From Agromyces kandeliae (GTDB lineage: Bacteria > Actinomycetota > Actinomycetes > Actinomycetales > Microbacteriaceae), in assembly GCF_009674665.1 (NCBI RefSeq), contig NZ_WKJD01000016.1, positions 186,001 to 250,000 of the forward strand: a DNA stretch of 64,000 nucleotides. The letters run 5' to 3'. Shown piece after piece: positions 9,274 to 16,734 of this stretch; within the stretch, counting starts at the first letter, position 1; every line of letters begins with the position of its first letter. Made by a program: the position numbers and the translations under genes. A model generated the notes under the pieces. The model ran no database searches. It was not told the DNA's origin and worked only from the letters and a program-made list of their open reading frames with translations.

Positions 9274-10461
9274 GTGGAACGCGACGAGCTGGTGAGGCTG
9301 CTCTCTACCGAGGGGCTCGCGCTGCTCGACTCGCTGCCGCCCTACTCCTCCAAGGCCGACGTCGTGAAGACCGTCGCCGACCTGCGCAAGCAGGGCCACG
9401 ATCCCGGCCTCGTCGCGGCCGTGCTCAGCCAGTCCCGGCTGCGCTCGAAGGCGCGCGCGAAGTTCGGCGAGTTCGCGGACCGGATGCTCTTCACCGAGCC
9501 CGGGCTCGAGCAGGCCACCCGGCTGCGGGTCGCCGCGCTGCACGCCGGGCGGTTCGCACGTGCCGGGCTCCGGCACGTGGCCGACCTCGGGTGCGGCATC
9601 GGCGGCGACGCGCTCGCCATGGCCGCGGTCGACCTGGAGGTGACCGCGGCCGAGGCCGATGAGGTGACCGCTGCCGTCGCCGCGTTCAACCTCACTCCGT
9701 TCCCGAGGGTGCACGTCCTCCACGCCCTGGCCGAGGACGTCTCCCTCGGCGGCATCGACGCCGCGTGGCTCGATCCCGCACGGCGCACCACCTCGGGCGG
9801 CACGACGACCAGGCTCGCGGATGCCGGGGACTACTCCCCCGCGCTCGACTTCGCGTTCGGCCTCGCCGAGCGGATGCCGGTCGGCGTGAAGCTCGGACCC
9901 GGCACCGATCGCGACGTCGTCCCCGACGGCGCCGAGGCGCAGTGGGTGTCGGTCGACGGCGACGTCGTCGAACTCGTCGTCTGGACGGGTGCGCTCGCAC
10001 GGGCGGGCATCGGCCGGGCGGCGCTCGTGATCCGGGGCGACGCCGCGCATGAGCTCGTCGCGCCGTCGGACGCCGAGGACGCCCCCGCGGGCCCGCTCGG
10101 CGACTTCCTCTACGAGCCCGACGGGGCCGTCATCCGCGCGCGCCTCATCGGCGATCTCGCCCGATCGATGGGCGCATGGATGCTGAGCGAGGGCATCGCC
10201 TACCTGACCGGGGACCGCGAGGTCGACACCCCGTTCGCGAGGGGATTCCGCGTGATCGAGCGCCTCCCCGCGGACGAACGCAGTCTCCGGCGGGCGCTGC
10301 AGGAGCGCGGCGTCGGCACGCTCGAGATCAAGAAGCGCGGGGTGGACGTCGATCCGGCCGAGCTGCGGACCCGCCTGAAGCTCAAGGGCGACGGCTCGGC
10401 GACCATCGTGCTCACGCGCGAGGAAGGCCGCCACGTCGCGATCCTCGTCGAGCGGCTCTGA
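9274..10461 (+). CDS. Class I SAM-dependent methyltransferase with THUMP-like C-terminus
   Basis: Predicted cytosolic methyltransferase, probably acting on RNA given the THUMP-like domain; the target is unknown. 395 aa from GTG at 9274. The SAM-binding motif I is VADLGCGIGGDALAM (residues 102-116) and a DPAR motif follows at 167-170, in the place of the catalytic DPP/NPP loop. The C-terminal third (from about 300: IAYLTGDREVDTPFARGFRVI, then GTLEIKKRGVDVDPAELR) is the THUMP-like domain found in actinobacterial proteins of this type. Divergent from groES across the CIRCE operators. Its product name is family-level only. Confidence 0.82.
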   Translation: MERDELVRLLSTEGLALLDSLPPYSSKADVVKTVADLRKQGHDPGLVAAVLSQSRLRSKARAKFGEFADRMLFTEPGLEQATRLRVAALHAGRFARAGLRHVADLGCGIGGDALAMAAVDLEVTAAEADEVTAAVAAFNLTPFPRVHVLHALAEDVSLGGIDAAWLDPARRTTSGGTTTRLADAGDYSPALDFAFGLAERMPVGVKLGPGTDRDVVPDGAEAQWVSVDGDVVELVVWTGALARAGIGRAALVIRGDAAHELVAPSDAEDAPAGPLGDFLYEPDGAVIRARLIGDLARSMGAWMLSEGIAYLTGDREVDTPFARGFRVIERLPADERSLRRALQERGVGTLEIKKRGVDVDPAELRTRLKLKGDGSATIVLTREEGRHVAILVERL

Positions 10462-10476
10462 GCGGCGCAGGCGACC

Positions 10477-10995
10477 TCAGCCGGTCGAGAGCGCGCCGAA
10501 GACGATCGCGTAGTACCCGAGCCACACGCCGGAGAAGACGAGACCGGTGACGCCGGTCCCGATGCCGACGAAGGCGAGGATCCGGCCGTGTTCCTCGCGT
10601 CGCAGCCCGAGCACGCCGAAGACGATCGCCGCGAGCGACAGGGGGAACATCCAGCCGACGAAGAGCGACGCGACGGCGCCGATCGTTCCGATGACCGCGC
10701 CGACCTGGCTGTAGACCCGACGCTGCTCCTCCTCGTCCTCGTACTCCGTCTCGAGCGGTTCCGGAAGGGGCCGTCCGACGGCGAGGAGTTGGCCGGTCGG
10801 GAGGCCGTGCAGCGCCCCGGTGTCGTAGGGGACGTCGAACTCACGAGCCGAAGAAGCCGACTGGGCGTCCGCTGCGGGCGGGCGCTCGGGATCCGTCGGC
10901 GGCGGACGCTCCGCCGGACCGTACGCCGGCAGCGCCGCACCCGGCGCACCGTCGGTTCCCGGATCGCGTGGTCGCGAAGGACGCTCGTCGGTCAC
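10477..10995 (-). CDS. Proline-rich DUF4190-like membrane protein, third of the trio
   Basis: Function unknown. 172 aa from GTG at 10995. Residues 1-95 are hydrophilic, rich in Pro, Arg, Asp and Glu; residues ~98-170 hold two hydrophobic hairpin segments (GAVIGTIGAVASLFVGWMFP and later FVGIGTGVTGLVFSGVWLGY) separated by LRREEHGR. This matches the pattern of its two upstream neighbours: cytosolic disordered tail plus a two-helix anchor. It begins 9 bp after the stop of the middle gene, so it is probably co-transcribed. It is the most diverged of the three, and the DUF4190 call is by resemblance. Confidence 0.65.
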   Translation of the reverse strand: MTDERPSRPRDPGTDGAPGAALPAYGPAERPPPTDPERPPAADAQSASSAREFDVPYDTGALHGLPTGQLLAVGRPLPEPLETEYEDEEEQRRVYSQVGAVIGTIGAVASLFVGWMFPLSLAAIVFGVLGLRREEHGRILAFVGIGTGVTGLVFSGVWLGYYAIVFGALSTG

Positions 10996-11004
10996 GTGGT
11001 CGCC

Positions 11005-11712
11005 TCAGTAGCCGTAGCCGTAGCCGCTGCCGATCGAGAACAGCATCCCCCACAGGAGGAACGAGAGGAGTGCGATGCCGACCCCGACGAAGCCCAGGAT
11101 GAGCCCCGTCAGCCACATCCCCTTCGCGGCGGGCTCCTTGCTGCGCCCGAGGAAGCCGAGGACGATCGCCGCGGCCGGGACGAAGAGCTGCAGCACGCCG
11201 CCGACGAGTGGGATGAACACGACCGGTGAGCCGATGACCCCGATGATGCCGGCGATGAGCGAGATGAGGCTGAGCACGGGCGTCGGCCTGGCGGGCGCCG
11301 GCGTCGGGGCCGAGGCGCCGTACCCGCCGTACGGAGGTACCGGAGCGCCGGCGCCCGGAGGCGCGGCGTCGAACGGCCCCCCGACGGTCGGCGCGGCCGC
11401 CGACGGCGCGCCGTACGGCGTCGCCGGGGAGCCGGGGGCCGAGGGCGGCGCGGGAGGAGCGGGCGGAGCCGGCGGCGGAACGGGCGCACCGGGAACCTCC
11501 GGCGGACTCGCCGGCTCCGGTGCGACGGGAGGTTCAGGGCTGACGGGAGGCTCGGGCGCCGCCGGCGGCTCGGGCTGCGGTTCCGCGGGAACGGCCGGCA
11601 CGGTCGGTTCCGCCGGCACGGCGGGCTCGGCAGGCTCCACCGGGACCGTCGGTTCCGACGGGTTCGGCGGTGCCGGCTCCGTCGGCTGGTCCGGGTTGGT
11701 CGGATCGCTCAT
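11005..11712 (-). CDS. Pro/Glu-repeat DUF4190-like membrane protein, second of the trio
   Basis: Function unknown. 235 aa from ATG at 11712, chosen for the GGAAGG site upstream; a longer open frame exists but runs into the upstream gene. Residues 1-150 are a low-complexity tail dominated by short repeats such as PAEPAVP, PEPPVAPEP and PPAPPAPP, then Gly/Pro/Tyr-rich. Residues ~155-228 hold hydrophobic segments resembling DUF4190 with the linker LGRSKEPAAKG. The protein ends GSGYGYGY. Middle gene of a three-gene operon, 28 bp after the first. Confidence 0.7.
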   Translation of the reverse strand: MSDPTNPDQPTEPAPPNPSEPTVPVEPAEPAVPAEPTVPAVPAEPQPEPPAAPEPPVSPEPPVAPEPASPPEVPGAPVPPPAPPAPPAPPSAPGSPATPYGAPSAAAPTVGGPFDAAPPGAGAPVPPYGGYGASAPTPAPARPTPVLSLISLIAGIIGVIGSPVVFIPLVGGVLQLFVPAAAIVLGFLGRSKEPAAKGMWLTGLILGFVGVGIALLSFLLWGMLFSIGSGYGYGY

Positions 11713-11740
11713 GCCGAGCCCCTTCCGTGCTGCGGATGGA

Positions 11741-12106
11741 TCAGTTCGTGTACGTGTACGAGCCGCTGCTGATCGCGGCGCCGATGATCGCGAACCACAC
11801 GATCGCGATGATGAGGCCGACGACCAGTCCGACGTACCCGATGATGAGGCCTGCGATCGCGAGACCGCGACCCTGCTCACCGGTCTTCTTGATCTGGCTC
11901 AGGGCGATGTGACCGGTGATGATGGCGACGAGCGAGATGAAGAACGCCGAGACCAGCGAGACGATGGCGAGGACGTTGGTCTTCTGCGGCGCCGGCGCGC
12001 CGTACGACGGCGACGCACCGTACGACGGCGCCGGCTGGGCCGGCGGCGCGGGCGGAGGCGGCGGGACGTTCGACGCGTTCGGATCGGGCGTGTTGGGGTC
12101 GGTCAT
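11741..12106 (-). CDS. DUF4190-domain membrane protein, first of the trio
   Basis: 121 aa from ATG at 12106. N-terminal 45 residues are Pro/Ala/Tyr-rich (SYGASPSYGAPAP). The rest is a clear DUF4190 domain: NVLAIVSLVSAFFISLVAIITG, then HIALSQIKKTGEQGRGLAIAG and a second membrane segment. Such proteins are two-helix membrane proteins of unknown function that are common in actinobacteria. It has its own promoter and heads the operon of three paralogue-like genes. Confidence 0.8.
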   Translation of the reverse strand: MTDPNTPDPNASNVPPPPPAPPAQPAPSYGASPSYGAPAPQKTNVLAIVSLVSAFFISLVAIITGHIALSQIKKTGEQGRGLAIAGLIIGYVGLVVGLIIAIVWFAIIGAAISSGSYTYTN

Positions 12107-12142
12107 GGTGCGGTTTCCTCTCGTGCAAGCGCGGACCCGGCC

Positions 12143-12171
12143 ATGCTGGCAGCGCCGCGGGGTGCTGTCAA
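12143..12171 (-). promoter_or_regulatory. Promoter of the DUF4190 operon
   Basis: Minus strand: consensus -35 TTGACA (12166-12171), 17-nt spacer, -10 CAGCAT (12143-12148). The leader would be about 30 nt. Confidence 0.6.
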
Positions 12172-12195
12172 CGCTCGCGGCGCGGGTCGTCTTCC

Positions 12196-12209
12196 CCCGC
12201 GATCGCGGG
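12196..12209. terminator. Possible terminator after tsaD
   Basis: A 14-nt perfect palindrome CCCGCGATCGCGGG lies about 75 nt beyond the tsaD stop and upstream of the DUF4190 promoter. With no real loop it is a weaker candidate than the other terminators. Confidence 0.35.
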
Positions 12210-12283
12210 ATTCTTCGCTCACCCTAGCGCGCAGCGCAGACGCCGCGCGCGGGCCCAAGTGCCCATGGCGAAGTCGGCCGGGA

Positions 12284-13333
12284 TCAGCTCTGGATGTCCG
12301 TCACCGGGAGCGTCGAGTCGGCGCCGAACTCCAGCGACGACGGCTCGTGTCCGGCCATGATGAGTCGCGCGCCGAGCGCGGCGATCATCGCGCCGTTGTC
12401 GGTGCAGAGGGACAGCGGCGGGATGCGCAGGGCGATGCCCGCGGCATCCGCCCTCGCCTCGGCGACCTCGCGGAGCCGCCGGTTCGCCACGACGCCGCCG
12501 CCCAGCAGCAGGCGGGGCACGCCGAGGTCGGTGCACGCGGCGATCGCCTTCGACACGAGCACGTCGACGACCGCCTCGCGGAAGCTCGCGGCGACGTCGG
12601 CGAGCGGCACGGGCTCGCCCGCGGCCTCGCGCTGCTCGACCCAGCGGGCGACCGCGGTCTTGAGCCCGGAGAACGAGAAGTCGTAGCGATGGCGCTCGAG
12701 GTCCTTCGGCCGGGTGAGCCCGCGCGGGAACCGGATCGCGTCGGGGTCGCCGCCGACGGCGGCGCGATCGATCTCGGGACCACCGGGGTAGGGCAGCCCG
12801 AGGAGCCGTGCCACCTTGTCGAAGGCCTCGCCGGCCGCGTCGTCGATGGTCTCGCCGAGCAGCTCGACGTCGGAGTCCAGGTCGCGGACGAGCAGGAGCG
12901 AGGTGTGCCCGCCGGAGACGAGCAGGGCGACGCTCGGCGTCTCGAGCGGGCGGTCGCCGATGAGGTCGGCGCCGACGTGCCCGACGAGGTGGTTCACCGC
13001 GTACACGGGCGTCTCGAGCGAGAGCGCGAGCGCCTTCGCGGCGCCGACGCCGACCATGAGCGCGCCCGCGAGGCCGGGGCCGTTCGTCACGGCGACCGCG
13101 TCGAGGTCGGCGAGGTCGACGGATGCCTCGTCGAGCGCAGCGCGGATGGTGGGACCGAGCGCTTCAAGGTGCGCCCGCGCGGCGACCTCGGGCACGACCC
13201 CGCCGTAGCGGGCGTGCTCGTCCATCGACGAGGCGATGGCGTTGGCGAGGAGCTCGGTGCCGCGGACGATGCCGATGCCGGTCTCGTCGCACGAGGTCTC
13301 GATGCCGAGCACGAGGGGCGCGTCGCGGTTCAC
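12284..13333 (-). CDS. tsaD: tRNA N6-threonylcarbamoyladenosine transferase TsaD
   Basis: Transfers the threonylcarbamoyl group to A37 of ANN-decoding tRNAs together with TsaB and TsaE. 349 aa from GTG at 13333. Family hallmarks: [15 protein letters not shown] at the N-terminus, metal ligands His115 and His119 in [22 protein letters not shown], and the C-terminal [14 protein letters not shown] with [14 protein letters not shown]. Its GTG overlaps the rimI TGA by 4 nt (GTGA), so translation is coupled. Last gene of the acpS-alr-tsaE/tsaB-rimI-tsaD run. Confidence 0.97.
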   Translation of the reverse strand: MNRDAPLVLGIETSCDETGIGIVRGTELLANAIASSMDEHARYGGVVPEVAARAHLEALGPTIRAALDEASVDLADLDAVAVTNGPGLAGALMVGVGAAKALALSLETPVYAVNHLVGHVGADLIGDRPLETPSVALLVSGGHTSLLLVRDLDSDVELLGETIDDAAGEAFDKVARLLGLPYPGGPEIDRAAVGGDPDAIRFPRGLTRPKDLERHRYDFSFSGLKTAVARWVEQREAAGEPVPLADVAASFREAVVDVLVSKAIAACTDLGVPRLLLGGGVVANRRLREVAEARADAAGIALRIPPLSLCTDNGAMIAALGARLIMAGHEPSSLEFGADSTLPVTDIQS

Positions 13334-13881
13334 TGGATTCCTCCTGCGGGGGCATCGCCCGGGCCGCCCGAACCCGGTTCCGTCGGCCCGGCCGCCTCGG
13401 ACGCCGGGCGCGTCACCGCCGGCGGAACGTCGAGCCTCATGGTGATGGCGTCGACGTCGTCCGGCCGGTAGTAGCCGCGTCGCACGCCGATCTCGATGAA
13501 CCCGAGCGAGGCGTAGAGCTGGCGCGCGGTCGTGTTGTCGGCGCGGACCTCGAGGAACACCTCGGCCACGGCGCGTCGGCGGGCCTCGCCGATCAGCGCC
13601 TGCATGAGCGCGCGGCCGAGGCCGGCTCCGCGATGGGATGCGTCGACCGCGATGGTCTGGATGTCGCCCTGCCCGGAACCGCGGGGCGCGAGCAGCCCGG
13701 CGTACGCGACGGGGTCGTCGGGCCGCGAGTCGTCGACGGCGACGAGGTAGTAGCCGTGCGGCGACTCCAGCTCGCTCCGCATGGCGGACTCGGGCCAGGC
13801 GTCGGTGACGAACGTGGCGCGCTCCAGCCGCATGATCGCGTCGAGGTCGCCGAGACCGGCTCGGCGCAGCATGAGGCTCAT
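13330..13881 (-). CDS. rimI: Ribosomal protein S18-alanine N-acetyltransferase RimI
   Basis: GNAT acetyltransferase that acetylates the N-terminal Ala of S18 (or related N-termini). 183 aa from ATG at 13881, overlapping the tsaB stop as ATGA. The acetyl-CoA pyrophosphate loop is RGAGLGRA (residues 84-91), preceded by [10 protein letters not shown] and followed by [20 protein letters not shown]. The C-terminus carries a ~25-residue Pro/Gly-rich tail after the GNAT fold that is not typical. Between tsaB and tsaD, the usual actinobacterial order. Confidence 0.94.
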   Translation of the reverse strand: MSLMLRRAGLGDLDAIMRLERATFVTDAWPESAMRSELESPHGYYLVAVDDSRPDDPVAYAGLLAPRGSGQGDIQTIAVDASHRGAGLGRALMQALIGEARRRAVAEVFLEVRADNTTARQLYASLGFIEIGVRRGYYRPDDVDAITMRLDVPPAVTRPASEAAGPTEPGSGGPGDAPAGGIQ

Positions 13882-14498
13882 CGGAGTACCCGCTTGCCGG
13901 CCGACGGCGTCACGTCGGGGGCTCGGAGGTAGAGCGCCTCGTCGTCGGCGACGGGGAGACGCCCGCTCGCGTGGGCGAGCTCGGCGACGAGGCCGAGGGA
14001 ACCGGCCGAGACGGTGTCGGCGTCGAGGCGGATGCCGCGGGACTCGGGCACCGCGTCGCGCGGCTCGAGTCGCGGGGCGGCGAGCCGCACGGGCAGCCCG
14101 TCCGCGTCGAGGCCGTCGTAGTCGCTGACCGCGGACTCGCGCCTCCGGGCGTCCGTGACGACCTGGAGCGGACCGGCGCCGCCGGACGCGTACCAGGCGT
14201 GCGCGATCGCGTCGTGGCTCACGACGGGCACGACGGGGCGGCCGATGCCGAGGGCGAAGGCGCGCGCGGCGGCGATGCCCACCCGGAGGCCCGTGAACGG
14301 ACCTGGACCCATCCCCGCCGCGACACCCGAGAGGTCGGACGGTCGTACGCCGGCGCGGGCCATGGCGTCGCGGATGCGGTCGCCGATGAGCTCGGCATGG
14401 CGCATGGTGTCGTTCGTGCCGGTCTCGGCGAGGATCCCGCCGTCGAGGTCGACCACGGCGACGCTCGTCCCGGTGGACGTGTCGATCGCGAGGAGCAT
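13878..14498 (-). CDS. tsaB: tRNA threonylcarbamoyladenosine dimerisation protein TsaB
   Basis: ASKHA-fold partner of TsaD in t6A synthesis. 206 aa from ATG at 14498. The start [20 protein letters not shown] and the region [27 protein letters not shown] are characteristic; the C-terminal half is less conserved, as is usual. A TAGGCT box ends 7 nt upstream of the ATG, suggesting an additional leaderless transcript starting here, 60 bp after tsaE. Stop overlaps the rimI start. Confidence 0.94.
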   Translation of the reverse strand: MLLAIDTSTGTSVAVVDLDGGILAETGTNDTMRHAELIGDRIRDAMARAGVRPSDLSGVAAGMGPGPFTGLRVGIAAARAFALGIGRPVVPVVSHDAIAHAWYASGGAGPLQVVTDARRRESAVSDYDGLDADGLPVRLAAPRLEPRDAVPESRGIRLDADTVSAGSLGLVAELAHASGRLPVADDEALYLRAPDVTPSAGKRVLR

Positions 14499-14505
14499 GG
14501 CATCA

Positions 14506-14511
14506 AGCCTA
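14506..14511 (-). promoter_or_regulatory. -10 box giving a leaderless tsaB transcript
   Basis: TAGGCT followed by exactly 7 nt and ATG. It lies in the only real gap (60 bp) of the otherwise overlapping tsa/alr cluster, so it may start a tsaB-rimI-tsaD sub-operon. Confidence 0.5.
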
Positions 14512-14558
14512 GAGGCGCGTCGCCGAGCGCCGGCCGGGAACGGGTCGGCGCCGTCGGG

Positions 14559-15104
14559 TCAGTCGTCGAGCTGCGGCTGCACGGCGAACGGCGTGCCGGC
14601 CCATCGCGGGCCGTGGCCGAGGAGCTCGACGGTCCTGGGCTCGTCTGCATCGAGCTCCGCGTCCCGCTCGGGACCGGTCTCCGACCCCGGCCCGCCGACG
14701 TGGTCGCCGGCACCGTCGTGACCGCGACGCCGGGCGATGACCACCTCGAGCCAGGACTCGCTGACGTCGTCGAGCAGGCCGGCGCCCCACTCCACCACGA
14801 CCACGGAGTTCGCGAAGTCGAGGTCGAGGTCCTCGAGCTCCGCCGCTCCGCCGAGGCGGTAGGCGTCGACGTGCACGAGGGGCGCGCCGCCCACGAGGCT
14901 GGGATGGGTCCGCGCGAGCACGAAGGTCGGACTCTGCACCGGGCCGCGGACGCCGAGTCCTGCGCCGATGCCGCGGGCGAGCGTCGTCTTCCCGGCGCCG
15001 AGCGGGCCGGTGAGCACGACGAGGTCGCCCGCCCGGAACGTGCGACCGAGCTCGCGGCCGAGCGACTCCATCGCCTCCGCATCGGCGACCGACCTGCGCA
15101 TCAT
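14559..15104 (-). CDS. tsaE: tRNA threonylcarbamoyladenosine biosynthesis ATPase TsaE
   Basis: P-loop ATPase that drives the TsaBD complex. 181 aa from ATG at 15104, which overlaps the alr stop as ATGA; the frame is open far upstream through alr but only this start gives the family N-terminus. Walker A is GPLGAGKTT (residues 33-41), followed by VQSPTFVLARTHP, LVHVDAYRLG and VVVVEWGAG. Residues ~135-181 form a C-terminal extension beyond the usual ~150-aa family length. Confidence 0.94.
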   Translation of the reverse strand: MMRRSVADAEAMESLGRELGRTFRAGDLVVLTGPLGAGKTTLARGIGAGLGVRGPVQSPTFVLARTHPSLVGGAPLVHVDAYRLGGAAELEDLDLDFANSVVVVEWGAGLLDDVSESWLEVVIARRRGHDGAGDHVGGPGSETGPERDAELDADEPRTVELLGHGPRWAGTPFAVQPQLDD

Positions 15105-16240
15105 GCCCCTCCGACGTGGGTGCGCGGGACCCGCGGCCCGATGCGCGTGACGATCTCGTAGCCGATCGTGTCGGCGGCGTCCCCCCACTCGTCGGCCGAC
15201 GGGGCCCCGGTGACGGGGTCGCCGAAGAGCACGACCTCGTCGCCGACGGCGACCTCGGCCTCTCCCACGTCGACGAGGAACTGGTCCATCGCGATGCGCC
15301 CGGCGATCCGATGGCGGGCCCCGTGGATCACGACCTCGGCACGCCCGGATGCCTGCCGCGGCACGCCGTCGGCGTAGCCGAGCGGGACGAGCGCGAGCGT
15401 CGTCGGGTGCGGGGCGCGCCACGTGTAGCCGTACGAGGCGCCCGTGCCGGGCTCGACGCGCCGCACGGCGGCGACGCGCCCGCGGAGGGTCATCACGGGC
15501 GTCAGGCCGAGCTCCGCGGCGGTCGTGCCGTCGCCGAAGGGCGGCACGCCGTAGATCCCGATGCCGATCCGCACCATGTCCAGGCGCGCCTCGGGCAGGC
15601 GCAGCGCCGCGGCGGTGGACGCGAGGTGGCGGAGCTCCGGCGAGAGCCCTGCATTCTCGGCGGCGGCGGCGCCGTCGAGGAACGCGGCGAGCTGCGCGGC
15701 GTCGTCGTCGGGCGACGTGTTCGCGAGGTGGCTGAAGAGGCCGCGAACCCGCACGCGACCCTCCGACTCGAGCGCGGCCGCGCGCGCGACGACGTCGTCC
15801 CAATCGGCGCGGAGGATGCCGTTCCGGCTGAGGCCCGTGTCGAGCTTGAGGTGCACGTTCGCGATGCGACCGGCGGATGCCGCGGCATCCGCCATCGCCT
15901 CGAGCTGGGCCGCCGATGAGGCGCCCAGGTCGATGTCGTGGGCGATCGCGGCGTCGAAGCGCGCGGCGGGATCGTGCAGCCAGGCGAGCACCGGGGCCTC
16001 GATCCCGGCGTCGCGCAGCGCGAGCGCCTCGTCGAGGTCGGCGACGCCGAGGTGATCCGCGCCCCCATCGAGCGCGGCGCGGGCGACGTGCACCGCGCCG
16101 TGGCCGTACGCGTCGGCCTTGACCACGGCCATGACGCGGGCCGGGGCGACCGTCGCGGCGAGCGCGGCGACGTTCGCGCGGAGGGCGTCGAGGTCGATGA
16201 CGGCCTCACGGAACGGCGAGCGGACGTGACGGGGGTTCAC
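15101..16240 (-). CDS. alr: Alanine racemase (PLP)
   Basis: Interconverts L- and D-alanine for peptidoglycan. 379 aa from GTG at 16240, overlapping acpS as GTGA. The PLP-binding Lys41 sits in MAVVKADAYGHG; HLKLDTGLSRNG, GLFSHLANTS and the catalytic-Tyr region GTGASYGYTW are present, with PLGYADGVPR and the C-terminal DQFLVDVG. Length and motifs are normal for the family. Confidence 0.97.
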   Translation of the reverse strand: MNPRHVRSPFREAVIDLDALRANVAALAATVAPARVMAVVKADAYGHGAVHVARAALDGGADHLGVADLDEALALRDAGIEAPVLAWLHDPAARFDAAIAHDIDLGASSAAQLEAMADAAASAGRIANVHLKLDTGLSRNGILRADWDDVVARAAALESEGRVRVRGLFSHLANTSPDDDAAQLAAFLDGAAAAENAGLSPELRHLASTAAALRLPEARLDMVRIGIGIYGVPPFGDGTTAAELGLTPVMTLRGRVAAVRRVEPGTGASYGYTWRAPHPTTLALVPLGYADGVPRQASGRAEVVIHGARHRIAGRIAMDQFLVDVGEAEVAVGDEVVLFGDPVTGAPSADEWGDAADTIGYEIVTRIGPRVPRTHVGGA

Positions 16241-16650
16241 TCGAGCTCCTGGTCGGGATTCGGGGCGAGGGCTTCGCGGGAGGTGGCGGCGCGCCCGACG
16301 CCGCGCTCGAGCACGACGAACGCGCTCGCGATGCCCGCGTCGTGGCTCATCGACAGGTGGACCCGGTCGATCCCGAGCGCCTCGACGTGCGCGGAGAGCG
16401 CACCTGAGAGGGCGAAGTCGGGATTGCCGTCGGCGTCCTGCACGATGCGCATGTCGTGCCAGCGGATCACGGCGTGGCCGCCGAGTGCCTTGATCAGTGC
16501 CTCCTTGGCGGCGAACCTGGCGGCCAGCGACCTGGCCGGACGCTCGCGTTCGCTCTCGGCGAACAGGCGCTCGCGCAGCGCCGGTGTGCGCTCGAGCGAT
16601 CGCGCGAAGCGCGCGATGTCGACCACGTCGATCCCGATGCCCGCGATCAC
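16237..16650 (-). CDS. acpS: Holo-[acyl-carrier-protein] synthase
   Basis: Attaches 4'-phosphopantetheine from CoA to acyl carrier protein. 137 aa from GTG at 16650 with GGAGAGG upstream. Mg-binding Asp8 (GIGIDVVDIARF) and Glu50 (RFAAKEALIKAL) are in place, plus LSMSHDAGIASAFVVLE near the end. The last ~20 residues (RAATSREALAPNPDQELE) extend past the usual end. First gene of the coupled acpS-alr-tsa cluster. Confidence 0.95.
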   Translation of the reverse strand: MIAGIGIDVVDIARFARSLERTPALRERLFAESERERPARSLAARFAAKEALIKALGGHAVIRWHDMRIVQDADGNPDFALSGALSAHVEALGIDRVHLSMSHDAGIASAFVVLERGVGRAATSREALAPNPDQELE

Positions 16651-16696
16651 CCGTCCCTCTCCGTCCTCACGGTTCGAGTCTGCCGCACCGATGGAG

Positions 16697-16730
16697 CGGG
16701 CGGGCGCCGGAACGTGCCGGCGCCCGCCCG
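16697..16730. terminator. Hairpin terminator of glmS
   Basis: 14-bp perfect stem, CGGGCGGGCGCCGG (16697-16710) with CCGGCGCCCGCCCG (16717-16730), loop AACGTG, 4 nt beyond the glmS stop. It separates glmS from acpS. Confidence 0.85.
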
Positions 16731-16734
16731 ACGC

